NCBI GenBank assembly: GCA_947501005.1 | Contig: CANMTU010000001.1 | Span: 2,907,201 to 2,971,200 of the forward strand | Source: an uncultured Erythrobacter sp. | Lineage (GTDB): Bacteria > Pseudomonadota > Alphaproteobacteria > Sphingomonadales > Sphingomonadaceae | Direction of reading: 5' to 3' | Length of the DNA stretch: 64,000 nucleotides | Shown here: positions 46,340 to 55,080 of the stretch, one piece after another | Layout: each line of letters begins with the position of its first letter | Numbering within the stretch: the stretch's first letter is position 1 | The notes under the pieces: model-generated | The model's input: only the letters and a program-made list of their open reading frames with translations | Told to the model about the DNA's origin: nothing | The model's database searches: none | Translations under genes and position numbers: made by a program

Positions 46340-46750
46340 TCAGGGCGTGGCGGATTGCGCGTGCGCAGAAACGATCGTCCAGTCGCTGGTCGAGGCAGGC
46401 TTCCCGCCGCCCGGCGCCGGTTCTGCCAGGCAGCCGAGGTCTTTCAACGCAAGCGGGCCGAGCGTGTGCGTCGCCGTCGTCGTGGTAATGCGGCCCGCCA
46501 CGTTGACATGCCTTTCAACCAAGACGACCAGTGTATGATCCTTGTCGGCGCTGCGCAGCCGCATGATCGTGGTCGGGCCGGGCCCGGGACACGCGCCCAC
46601 ATCCTCGGCGACGATGTCGACCTTGCCGGCCGGATCGTGCTTCACCACCACATTCTGGCCGTGGTTCTGCAAGCGCTCGTCGGGCGGGCGCCGCGCTTCC
46701 GGGGGCGTTACCGTCTGCATGGTCAGCAGCAAAGCCGTCACCACGATCAT
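46340..46750 (-). CDS. Small exported protein of unknown function
   Basis: 136 aa with a hydrophobic leader (MIVVTALLLTMQTVTP). The mature part contains DVGACPGPGPTTIMRLRS and ends Ala/Ser-rich with two cysteines in all. No family recognised. It lies downstream of A2 on the same strand with a 52-base gap and converges on the PQQ dehydrogenase gene. Confidence 0.6.
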   Translation of the reverse strand: MIVVTALLLTMQTVTPPEARRPPDERLQNHGQNVVVKHDPAGKVDIVAEDVGACPGPGPTTIMRLRSADKDHTLVVLVERHVNVAGRITTTTATHTLGPLALKDLGCLAEPAPGGGKPASTSDWTIVSAHAQSATP

Positions 46751-46802
46751 GATGCGTTCCCGATCGGGCCGGTCGTCACCCGGAGAGGGGCGGCCACGCG
46801 GC

Positions 46803-47459
46803 TCAAGCCCCGGCCATCCGGGGCGCGCAGGAAGGTGCCGGGTCCCCGGCAGGCAAGGTGTCGAGGCTGACCGGCTTCACCGCGTAGCTTATCGAGGAAA
46901 TCGGCGCGTTGGCACCCCACACACCGTCCTTCATCCAGATGTCGAACTTCAGCACCACGTCGGGGAGCGTCGTATTGCCGCGATCGAGGGTGAGGTTGTC
47001 GTCGCGAACGGTGACGGTATCGCCGACGTCCCACGCGCTCCAGTCCGGCCCGCCCGAACCGCGCGTCGCCCAGCGCCAGCGATCGGCGGTCGCGAGCGCT
47101 ACTCCGCGATACTCATATCCCACTTCCTTCGCCGCCGGCGGAATACGCATGGAGACGAGCGTCAGCCTGGGCTGGTCGAGTTCGATCATCAGCCGGTCGT
47201 CCACGGTCTGAATCGCGGAGCCTTCGCAGGAACTGAGTGCGACGCTCCACAGCTTGCGCACCAGCTTCTCTGCCTCAGCCTTGCGTTCCGGACTGGCGGC
47301 CGGCGCCGTGGGGTCGAAATAGCTGAACAGCTTCTGCTGGGCTTTCGGTTGAGCGGGAGCGGCAGCGGCTGGCGCTTTATCCTGCGCCACGCTTGGCATG
47401 GGCCCTGCCGCCAGCGCGGCCACTGCTGCAAATCCACACGCGGCAACCCAACGGACCAT
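46803..47459 (-). CDS. Secreted protein of unknown function, family A copy 2 (A2)
   Basis: 218-aa exported protein: signal MVRWVAACGFAAVAALAAG, Ala/Pro-rich linker, and a domain matching A1 (38104-38688) with ELDQPR, ADRWRWA and DVGDTVTVRDDN. The start was chosen at MVRWVA because GGGAGAGTTGAG precedes it; the longer track frame has no leader. It is divergent from P2, giving a second A/P pair in the cluster. Confidence 0.78.
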   Translation of the reverse strand: MVRWVAACGFAAVAALAAGPMPSVAQDKAPAAAAPAQPKAQQKLFSYFDPTAPAASPERKAEAEKLVRKLWSVALSSCEGSAIQTVDDRLMIELDQPRLTLVSMRIPPAAKEVGYEYRGVALATADRWRWATRGSGGPDWSAWDVGDTVTVRDDNLTLDRGNTTLPDVVLKFDIWMKDGVWGANAPISSISYAVKPVSLDTLPAGDPAPSCAPRMAGA

Positions 47460-47498
47460 CTCAACTCTCCCGATATCCGTACCGGCTTGACCGATAAG

Positions 47499-47535
47499 TT
47501 GTGATAGAGTTAACTCGTGCCGATCTGAATCACAA
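47499..47535. promoter_or_regulatory. Inverted repeats in the A2/P2 divergent promoter
   Basis: TTGTGAT and ATCACAA form an inverted pair 23 bases apart, enclosing a 10-base palindrome GAGTTAACTC at 47507-47516. They lie midway in the 142-base gap between divergent A2 and P2. They may be regulator sites; they do not match the operator-like repeat at 39219. Confidence 0.35.
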
Positions 47536-47601
47536 GGCAAGATTATTCCCCTCGCTGCTTCTGTTGCGGCGGGCGGCACCAAGGGCAGAGTGGGAGCTAT
47601 T

Positions 47602-48747
47602 ATGCAACGATTCGGCATAGCGGCGGCGGTCTTATTGCAGTGTCTGTCAACAGCGGCGCATGCCGAACCCTGGGCGCGAACCTACGTGATCGAATGGTAT
47701 GAAGGCGCCAATTACTACGGCGGGCGGGAAGGCACGACCGAACCGGGAACCGACTGCCCGGCTGGCTCGATGCCGTCGCCGGACTGGGTCGAGGTGCTGA
47801 TGGATGCAGGCTATTCCGAAACCGAGGCCAAGTGGCTGCGCGATCCCGCCAACCCCACGCGCGAACCCAATAACGGCCAGCCGATGATGGCCTTTCGCGG
47901 GCTGAACAAACAGAACGTCTACGATTACCCCACCACCACGCCCGAGGCAGGGATTCCGCCCGTGACGGGAACGATCGGTCTCGGTTTCAATCTCGACAAC
48001 GACCCGAAGACGGGTTTCACCAGCCCGACTGGGGAGCGAGGCATCGATCACGGGGTCTACAAGGCGCTCGGTTGCCTGAAGGGCAATCGCGGCCCCGAAC
48101 GCCTGTCGGAGCGTGGCAAGGGCGCCAATGACAGCATGCGCGAAGGGGCGTGGACCGTGGTGGTGGTCGTGTCCGGACAGGGGACGGATCCGGCCAACGA
48201 TCCCGATGTGCGCGTGGGGATCTACAGCAGCCCCGACAAGATCGTGCGGGACGGTGCCGGCGGGGTCGCGCAGGATTACACCTTCCGCATCAAGCCCCAT
48301 GCCAAGCTCCAGGCCATCTTCGCGGGAGAGAGCCGCGAGGGACTCATCACTGCCAAGGCGGACGGCCCGGTCTGGATGCGCGGGCCGGACACCGGCGAGT
48401 TGAAGCTGGCCAAGGCGCAACTGCGACTGGAGATGAAGCCGGGAGGGTCGCTCTCGGGCATGATCGGCGGATACCGGCCATGGCGCCCGATGTACGAAGC
48501 GATGGTGAACGCACGCGGGCCGGTGGCCGAGCCTTTGGGCTGGGTCCGCCTGCCCGACGTGTATTATGCGTTGCAGCGTTATGCCGATTACAGCCCCACC
48601 GGTCCGGATGGGGAGAAGACCTACATCTCCTACAACATGCGGCTCGACGCCGCGCCCGCTTATGTCCTGACGCCTGACGCAAGCGGGGAAGTGCAACAAG
48701 TCAAGGCGTTCGAGCCTGCGTCGGGCGAGGCATCGGCCGCGCCTTAG
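47602..48747 (+). CDS. Secreted protein of unknown function, family P copy 2 (P2)
   Basis: 381-aa exported protein with signal MQRFGIAAAVLLQCLSTAAHA. It is co-linear with P1: YVIEWYEGANYYGG, PSPDWVEVLMDAGYSE, REGAWTVVVVVSG, DYTFRIKPHAK and a conserved end (QRYADYSPTGPDGEKTYISY). Start at the ATG after GGGAGCTATT rather than the GTG four codons upstream. No function known; the pairing with A2 suggests a shared job. Confidence 0.78.
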   Translation: MQRFGIAAAVLLQCLSTAAHAEPWARTYVIEWYEGANYYGGREGTTEPGTDCPAGSMPSPDWVEVLMDAGYSETEAKWLRDPANPTREPNNGQPMMAFRGLNKQNVYDYPTTTPEAGIPPVTGTIGLGFNLDNDPKTGFTSPTGERGIDHGVYKALGCLKGNRGPERLSERGKGANDSMREGAWTVVVVVSGQGTDPANDPDVRVGIYSSPDKIVRDGAGGVAQDYTFRIKPHAKLQAIFAGESREGLITAKADGPVWMRGPDTGELKLAKAQLRLEMKPGGSLSGMIGGYRPWRPMYEAMVNARGPVAEPLGWVRLPDVYYALQRYADYSPTGPDGEKTYISYNMRLDAAPAYVLTPDASGEVQQVKAFEPASGEASAAP

Positions 48748-49197
48748 GGTTTGGGGCCGGGGTCGGTCATTCGGCCGGCAGCTTGCGATGGTCGCAGGCT
48801 GCGTTGGGCGGTCCCCTCCCGGGCCATGGTTTTTTGCCAGTGCGGAAGTGGCGCCGAGACCAGTGGGCTGCTCGCGATGCCGATCGCGAAGATCTCGCTA
48901 TGCCGGGCAAGTGTCATGAACGACTCGCCATTTCTCCGTCATGTCGCCAGCTGTCGTGTCCAACTCATCGAGACGTCAGAACTCGATCCCCCCAATGGGC
49001 AAGCTGCCAAACTGGATAGTTTCCGAAATTCGTCAACGAAGCCAAATTTGCGCTGGAATCGTCGAGACGACGGCGCTTGAATCTATGATGCAGGCACGAT
49101 GCAGTGCCTGACAGTTGTCTTCGAACGCCGCACGCCACAGGAGACGGATAACCGCTCGAAGGGCGGCGCCCGCCGCCCCCTTCCTGTCACCGCCCGG
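48748..49197. other. Gene-free stretch between P2 and the second TonB receptor
   Basis: About 450 bases between convergent genes. A 58-codon open frame on the minus strand just after P2 is not convincing. No clear terminator was spotted. Confidence 0.45.
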
Positions 49198-52100
49198 TCA
49201 GAACCGGGCCGTCAGGCCGACGAAATAGCGGCGACCGATCACGTCATAGGCCGAGCTGACCGTGTTCGAGGGACCTCCGAACAGGGGCGGTTGCTCGTTG
49301 GTAAGGTTGGTGATGCCGCCGCGCAGTTCGAAATCGTCATTGGCGATGAGCCTTGCGATGAGATCGAAGTAGCTTACCGCCGGCACGCCGAGAGCGGTGC
49401 CGTTTTCCACGCCCACATTGGCCGAATTGTCCTGCTCGCCGATGTAGCGCCACCGCAACGTCAGGCTGCCCACCTCGCCCGAGAGATTGGCGCTGGTGAC
49501 ATGCTTCCATTCGGGATGGGTTGACGAGAACCCGTCGATCTGGGCGTTGCCGATCGTGCCGGCGTAATCCCTGAACGGTTCGGTCGCGAGGCTCTGGATG
49601 GCGTAATTGATGACATAGGTGATCGACGTATCGACCGAGAAGGTGCCGAGCGCCCCCAGGCCGACCGCCGCTGCCGCCTGGAAATCGATCCCGGAGGTCT
49701 TGTACGAGCCGAGGTTGAAAAGCGGTTCGCGGATCAACAGCGGCAACCCGGCAGCGTCGCGACTGATGAGCTGGCAGTAGAAATTGTTGGCGTCGTAATT
49801 GGGATTGAGGCCGTTGAAATTGAAGCACTGGTTGAGGGCCACCCCGCTGGTGACGTATCCGATCGCGTCCTTGAGCGTGATATTGTAGTAATCGACCGCC
49901 AGCGAGAAGTTGCGCAGCGCCGGGCGAACGAACTCCGGCTCCAGCACCAGGCCGATCGTGTAGCTGTCGGCCTTTTCCTCGTTGAGTTCGGGATTGCCGG
50001 AGCGTTGGGCGGCGGTGGCGGCGCTGGCGAAACGGAATGTCGGCAAAACCGCCGCCGGGACACCGGTCGCCTGGCAAAGCGCGGCGACCTGTGCCGGGTC
50101 GACCCCGGCGATCCGCCCGGTACGCGCAAAGCCGGTCACGTCGCACGGATCGCCCGCGCCGGACGCCGGCGAACCGATGATTGCCGTCGCGCCGCTTATC
50201 GGCGTGAAGAGATCGCCCAGCGAAGGCGCCCGAATGGCGCGCGAATACCCGCCGCGGAACGATACCCCCTCGACCGGCGACCAATTGCCGCTGGCCTTGT
50301 AGGTGTGCGCGCCGCCGATCGTCGAATAATCCGAGTAGCGATAGGCGAGGCTCAGATCGAGGTTGTGGAAGAACGGCGTGTCCTTCAGGATCGGAATGGC
50401 CAATTCGGCATAGACCTCGCGCACCTCGACCGCGCCCTCTGCCGATGCCGTGCCGAGGGTGCCGGCTGCTTCCGGAACCGTGAAGACCCCCGGCCTGTCC
50501 GTCGGCAGTGAGGTGAACGAGGGGCTGATGTCCGCATTGTAGCTGTTGCGCCGGTATTCGGCGCCCACCGCGAATGCGAGGTCGCCGCCGGGAAGCGCAA
50601 ACAGATCGCCGGTCAAGTTGCCCTGCACCACCGTCTGCCTGAACCGGTATTCGTTGACCGGCTCGAGCGTCAGATAGTCCTGGCATTCCTGGGAAACGGG
50701 CACGAAGCCGAACGGATTGTAGCCGCCCGCGCACACGCCCGTCCCGCCATCGGGCAGCCCGTTGGCGCCGACCCCGTTCAACACCCGATCGAGGCGGGGG
50801 CGACTGATGCTGCCGTTGACCGTGTCGGTCTCGTGGGTTTCGCCGTAGCTGGCGTAGACGTCGTAATTGAGCGAGGGGCCCAGCGTGCCTTTCACCCCGA
50901 CCAGCCCCTGGCCGATATCGTATTCCTGCCGAGCCCTCAGCGGGGCAATGCGCCCGGCATCGAAGTAATAGATGAGCGACCCGTTGGGATTGGGGCGGGA
51001 ATTCAGCGCGATACGCAGGTCAGGATATTGGTTGATGAAGGGATTGTCCGCACGGATGCGGATCACCGGCGCGACGAGCGTCTGCTGGATGCCGTAGGGG
51101 CTCGTGACATCGACCTCATAGGTCGTATACATTCCCTGGGCGTAGAGCGTGGCCGCTTCCGTCAGTTCGAATTCGCCGCGGGCAAACCCGGTATAACGCT
51201 CGATCGGGGCCTGCAGCGTGACCTCGCCCGGCAGGATCTGCGTGACCACGCCCGTCGAGGTGAGGCGGTAGCCCGAGATGGGGCTGGGCCGCAGGTTGAT
51301 GCCGCCGTTATATCCGACCAACGTGCCGTCCGGGTTGAGCAGCAGGCTGCTCGCGACCGACGGGACCGCGGTTCCGTATACGTTGGTGAACAGGTTTCGA
51401 TAAGCGGCGACATTGGCCGGCGCACCGGCGCCGAACCGGTTGGCACCATCGAGCACATACAGCCCGGTGGTCGGCGTCGGCGTCCCGGTCGCCTCGTCGA
51501 AAAACGGACGTTCGGCCCGGTCGGCGGTGTCGCGCCCGAGATAGGAGGCGGAGAGGAACAGCTTGCCCCGTTCGTCGGCGAAGTCCGTTCCGAAGGCCAG
51601 CGAGATGCTGCGCGTGCCCCCGTCGCCTTCCTGCGTCACGCCCGCATCGGCTTGCAGTTCGAGCCCGCGGAAGCGATTGTTGAAGCGGAAATTGACGACG
51701 CCCGCGACCGCGTCTGATCCATAGATTGCCGAAGCGCCGCCGGTAATCACTTCGACCGTCGAGATCAGCGCAGACGAGATCGTGTTGAGGTCGACCGTGC
51801 CCTGAACGTCGGAAGGCTGCATGCGCCGGCCGTCGAACAGGATCAGCGTGCGGGACGGCCCCAGTCCGCGCAGGTTCGCACTGGACCGGGCCCCGCCGGC
51901 ACTGCCCCCGAACGTGCTCAGCGTGCCGGTCTGCGTGTTCTGGGATGCCTGGAATTGCGGCAACGCATTCAGCGACTGCTCGATAGTGCCAGGTCCAGAA
52001 TCCTCGACGAACTTTTCATCGATGGTGGTGATGGGACTTTCGGCGATGAAGTCCCGCCGGGAAATGCGCGAGCCCGTTACGACGATTTCGCGATTCTCTC

Positions 52101-52215
52101 CTTCCGATACCTGGCCCGGCGCGGTTTTATCGACGGTACTTTCCTGGGCGCCCGCCGATGTGGAGAGGGCCGACACGCAGATTCCGAGCAGCAAACGGCA
52201 ACGATAGTTCGTCAT
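49198..52215 (-). CDS. TonB-dependent receptor
   Basis: 1005-aa outer-membrane transporter of the oar/iroN-like size class. Signal MTNYRCRLLLGICVSALSTSAGA, plug with REIVVTGSRISRRDF, NLRGLGPSRTLILFDGRRM and VEVITGGASAIYGSDAVAGV, and a barrel ending in Phe (FVGLTARF). The start was chosen at MTNYRCR because GGGAGAGTT lies upstream, as for A2. It closes the accessory cluster on the right. Confidence 0.92.
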   Translation of the reverse strand: MTNYRCRLLLGICVSALSTSAGAQESTVDKTAPGQVSEGENREIVVTGSRISRRDFIAESPITTIDEKFVEDSGPGTIEQSLNALPQFQASQNTQTGTLSTFGGSAGGARSSANLRGLGPSRTLILFDGRRMQPSDVQGTVDLNTISSALISTVEVITGGASAIYGSDAVAGVVNFRFNNRFRGLELQADAGVTQEGDGGTRSISLAFGTDFADERGKLFLSASYLGRDTADRAERPFFDEATGTPTPTTGLYVLDGANRFGAGAPANVAAYRNLFTNVYGTAVPSVASSLLLNPDGTLVGYNGGINLRPSPISGYRLTSTGVVTQILPGEVTLQAPIERYTGFARGEFELTEAATLYAQGMYTTYEVDVTSPYGIQQTLVAPVIRIRADNPFINQYPDLRIALNSRPNPNGSLIYYFDAGRIAPLRARQEYDIGQGLVGVKGTLGPSLNYDVYASYGETHETDTVNGSISRPRLDRVLNGVGANGLPDGGTGVCAGGYNPFGFVPVSQECQDYLTLEPVNEYRFRQTVVQGNLTGDLFALPGGDLAFAVGAEYRRNSYNADISPSFTSLPTDRPGVFTVPEAAGTLGTASAEGAVEVREVYAELAIPILKDTPFFHNLDLSLAYRYSDYSTIGGAHTYKASGNWSPVEGVSFRGGYSRAIRAPSLGDLFTPISGATAIIGSPASGAGDPCDVTGFARTGRIAGVDPAQVAALCQATGVPAAVLPTFRFASAATAAQRSGNPELNEEKADSYTIGLVLEPEFVRPALRNFSLAVDYYNITLKDAIGYVTSGVALNQCFNFNGLNPNYDANNFYCQLISRDAAGLPLLIREPLFNLGSYKTSGIDFQAAAAVGLGALGTFSVDTSITYVINYAIQSLATEPFRDYAGTIGNAQIDGFSSTHPEWKHVTSANLSGEVGSLTLRWRYIGEQDNSANVGVENGTALGVPAVSYFDLIARLIANDDFELRGGITNLTNEQPPLFGGPSNTVSSAYDVIGRRYFVGLTARF

Positions 52216-53043
52216 AGCAGAACTCTCCCAATCGCGAGCTTTGCCCGCACCGGCCTCTTCGGACCGTTCCGGAAATCTGCTTGTGAAACAACCGACAGTC
52301 AAGTCTGCTTCTTTGTTGTCGTTGGACGGCAGCCGTAGGGGCGCTGTATTAGTCCTTCGCCGAACGGCCTGCTTAGCTGCGTGGCGGTCACCTCGAGGCG
52401 CCGAGCCCACTTAGGTCCGCTCCCTTTCTCTCCCAATTTCGGCCGTGAAGCTGTGCAGGAAGGATCGCGATACCGCCCGAATCAGCGAAAGTGGAATACC
52501 GACTGGGCACATCCTGGCCTGCAAAGCACGAAGGCCCGTGCTCCTGCTTGCATGTCATGCGGTCGCGCCGGAAATCGCGCAAAGCCGACAGTCTGACGGT
52601 TCGTAGTACGGGCGGGCCCCATTCTGATCTGAAAAATTCAACGAATTTGCAATGACCGCCATCGCATTGCTGCTTCGGAACCAGTTTCAACGCGGGTTCG
52701 AAAGCGGCTTCAGTGGTGGCTTCGATATCGGGCGCTATACCTTTCGCTTCCGGTCCTCATCGGTGGCGGGATCGAAAGTCTAGTTGGGAGGGATAATTGA
52801 AATGAGAGGCCCGATTGAGACTTATCGGTCAGCGCCTCGCGTGGTTCGCCTACGATGTGATTCCGTTCGTTAGTTCTACCACCCTGCTTCCCGATGGGTG
52901 TTACTTGGCGTTTAGGGATCAGGGAAACACGGCCGCGGCTCTTCACTCCAGCATCTCTCTCAAAAGCGAAGCGGTTTGCTTAGCCGTTGCCTCGAAAGGG
53001 TTGGAACGCCCACAAAGGGATAAAAACGGCGGAAAAGCTGGTG

Positions 53044-53068
53044 CACCCGACATGAAAGTGATGGGCAC
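53044..53068 (+). repeat. Left copy of a 25-bp inverted repeat bracketing the island
   Basis: CACCCGACATGAAAGTGATG onward matches the reverse complement of 63858-63882 at 24 of 25 positions. The similarity stops sharply on both sides. Confidence 0.8.
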
Positions 53069-53274
53069 TGTAATCATTGGGAAATTCTGGTTTTACTGCC
53101 CTCATAGCGGCAGCTTTGCGCCCCATTTTGGTCATAGTTAATCACCGATTGATCACCCGAAAGCGGACAAGGTTGCCGATCGGCCGGGATTACTTAAAAT
53201 GGGTCTTCGCCGTAATTCCCTCACGGGGGGGCGAAAGGGCAGTTTTAGCTAGCACTTGACACACTGAAACCCAC

Positions 53275-53299
53275 CCACTCTGAATTTTAGCCAGAGTGG
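53275..53299. other. Perfect hairpin upstream of the island operon
   Basis: CCACTCTG/CAGAGTGG stem with a 9-base loop in AT-rich DNA, about 100 bases before the first island gene. It could be an operator, terminator or replication-linked structure. Confidence 0.4.
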
Positions 53300-53401
53300 C
53301 CACCCGGCGTGTGGACCTGCTAAAGAATTACAAAAGGCATGTCAGTCGAGACAAAAACTAATGATTTTCCGTGAACTAAGTTTGCCACGTGGGTATATTC
53401 G

Positions 53402-54394
53402 ATGAGCAATGATAGCGGACTGAGCATCTGGGTCGGTGACCTCGACGGGTATATCAACATAGACGCTATCAACGCGGAGAACGAGCGCGAGGCCGAACAG
53501 GCGGCGCTTGAGCTTGAGCTCGACGAGATCGGGGAGCTACGACTGCTCGCGGGCAAATCGACATCGGCCAGACAGCTGCACTCGAAGGACATCAATCCGT
53601 CCGATTGGCGTCATGCTGTGCATCAGGCCGAAATGGCGATCGGCTCGGCCCCTGTGAACATCTTCCGTCATAGCGCACAACAGCTGGATGTTGAGGAAGA
53701 ACACTTCATTCGCGCCATGCTGAAGCTCGGTTTTGCTTACCCCGTAGCACGATATGCTCAGTGGGAACGCCTAGATTATCCGTCAGCGATCACCGCCACT
53801 TTACCGCACGGCATGAGGGCGCTCATCAATCAGTTTCTCGCCGCGGAGGACATCCCACGCTCCGCTGGCACAGATGAACGCATCCGATCCGCTGGCACAG
53901 ATGAACGCATCCGATCTGCACTAACCCATCACCAAACCAGCGCAATGACTGCATATCGGCGCGCTGGAATCTTGCAGACAGCTCTGCATGACATTGCCGA
54001 TGAAACAGCGGGTCATTCAGGTGGTGAGGCTCTTGATCGTGGAAGGACTCGGGCAATTCTTGCCCTAGCGCGCCTTCATTTCTCCGCTCGTGAACTTCGA
54101 CTGTCGTCGGTGAAAGGCCTTCAGGAACTCGCGGAGGCCTATATCGCCGATCGAGAAACGCTGGGGGCTAAGCGAGAACTGCTTGTATCGAACAGGCGAT
54201 CCATCAGAAACTGGCGCCATAGGCACATTCGCTCACTACTGGATTTCTATCCGTATTCTATCCGGCACGGCCTTGCTCGCGCCGCGCGTTCTGACCAACT
54301 CGATCGCATCGCGATGGTGCACCAATTAGCCCTCGCGCATTGTGGCATCTTGCGTATGCGGCGGGCAGGTCGAAATCGCACCCGCTCACGATGA
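53402..54394 (+). CDS. Uncharacterised protein coupled to a family B polymerase-like gene
   Basis: 330 aa, no family recognised. The N-terminal part is acidic (NAENEREAEQAALELELDEIG) and the C-terminal third is strongly basic (RRSIRNWRHRHIRSLL), which could bind nucleic acid. A 27-bp tandem duplication encodes RSAGTDERI twice at about residues 154-172. Its stop overlaps the PolB-like start in an ATGA. In protein-primed replication the terminal protein often precedes the polymerase; position is the only hint here. G+C is below the genome norm. Confidence 0.65.
   Translation: MSNDSGLSIWVGDLDGYINIDAINAENEREAEQAALELELDEIGELRLLAGKSTSARQLHSKDINPSDWRHAVHQAEMAIGSAPVNIFRHSAQQLDVEEEHFIRAMLKLGFAYPVARYAQWERLDYPSAITATLPHGMRALINQFLAAEDIPRSAGTDERIRSAGTDERIRSALTHHQTSAMTAYRRAGILQTALHDIADETAGHSGGEALDRGRTRAILALARLHFSARELRLSSVKGLQELAEAYIADRETLGAKRELLVSNRRSIRNWRHRHIRSLLDFYPYSIRHGLARAARSDQLDRIAMVHQLALAHCGILRMRRAGRNRTRSR
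53861..53914 (+). repeat. Two perfect 27-bp tandem copies inside the gene
   Basis: Copies at 53861-53887 and 53888-53914 are identical and in frame, adding nine residues. Such perfect duplication suggests a recent slippage event. Confidence 0.9.
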
Positions 54395-55080
54395 GCCGGG
54401 CTTACCGTTTTCATGGTCCAGCTAATGTGCCCGTGCCAGATCAACCTGTGTTATTGCGCAAGCGAAAGAAACAGGCGCAGAAACAACTCCACCTCATCGG
54501 AGCCGATGCAGGTTCGATCAGTGATCACAATGGGACGCGTGCGATCGAGACATATGCCGCAGTCGATGGACGCGTCGCCACGCTGACAAGGCGAGAGGTG
54601 GATCTGATCACACTGGCAAACCCCGGAATCGAGCCCCCAGCAGCGCTGGAGGAACTCCACCCGTGGCTTCCAGAGTGTCGTTTCTTGAATGATTCTGTTG
54701 CTAGCTTTTCAGCAGCCGAGGCCATTGTCCGACGCTTCGGACAACATTTTGTCTCCGCATCGTCGTTCTGCGACGAGAAATGGAACACCATCTGCAATGC
54801 GCTGCGCCAGCGCAGTGGCCATGACGCGCGCTTTTATTCGGCCTGGCATCTGCCGATTCAAGAAGCGCACGTCCTTGAGGAAGTAGACTCCGATAGAAGC
54901 GTCATCGCGATCGATTTCAATAGCATGTATCCCGCTTGCATGCAGTACGATTTTCCCAAGCCATCTGCTCTCCACATAGTGCAATTGAACCGGGATCTGG
55001 ATCCGAACGAAATGCTCACTACCGGACTTTACCGGTGCGTGCTTCATGAACCCGGCAACGGACTTCATCGCGCGACATAA
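54391..55080 (+). CDS. Family B DNA polymerase-like protein, N-terminal part
   Basis: 229 aa. Motif A of family B polymerases is clear: VIAIDFNSMYPACMQYDFPK (Asp at residue 175, cf. DxxSLYP), followed by the strand GLYRCVLHE. The residues before motif A are too few, and show no DxE, for a proofreading exonuclease. The frame ends at 55080 while the homologous continuation lies in the overlapping +1 frame (next entry). It begins in an ATGA overlap with the upstream unknown gene. Confidence 0.72.
   Translation: MSRAYRFHGPANVPVPDQPVLLRKRKKQAQKQLHLIGADAGSISDHNGTRAIETYAAVDGRVATLTRREVDLITLANPGIEPPAALEELHPWLPECRFLNDSVASFSAAEAIVRRFGQHFVSASSFCDEKWNTICNALRQRSGHDARFYSAWHLPIQEAHVLEEVDSDRSVIAIDFNSMYPACMQYDFPKPSALHIVQLNRDLDPNEMLTTGLYRCVLHEPGNGLHRAT

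Larger units (their letters stand above)
52216..53401. other. Gene-poor junction between the core and the island
   Basis: About 1.2 kb without a convincing gene. G+C falls from about 60% to 40-50% toward 53.4 kb. It contains the left inverted repeat (53044) and a perfect hairpin (53275-53299) just before the first island gene. The 108-aa frame at 52815-53141 (ending FWFYCPHSGSFAPHF) has no recognisable family. Confidence 0.5.

Noticed and set aside
52710-53141. Small ORFs at the left island edge (52710..52946 and 52815..53141)
   Set aside because: No ribosome sites or families; the second is only notable because the left inverted repeat lies in it.
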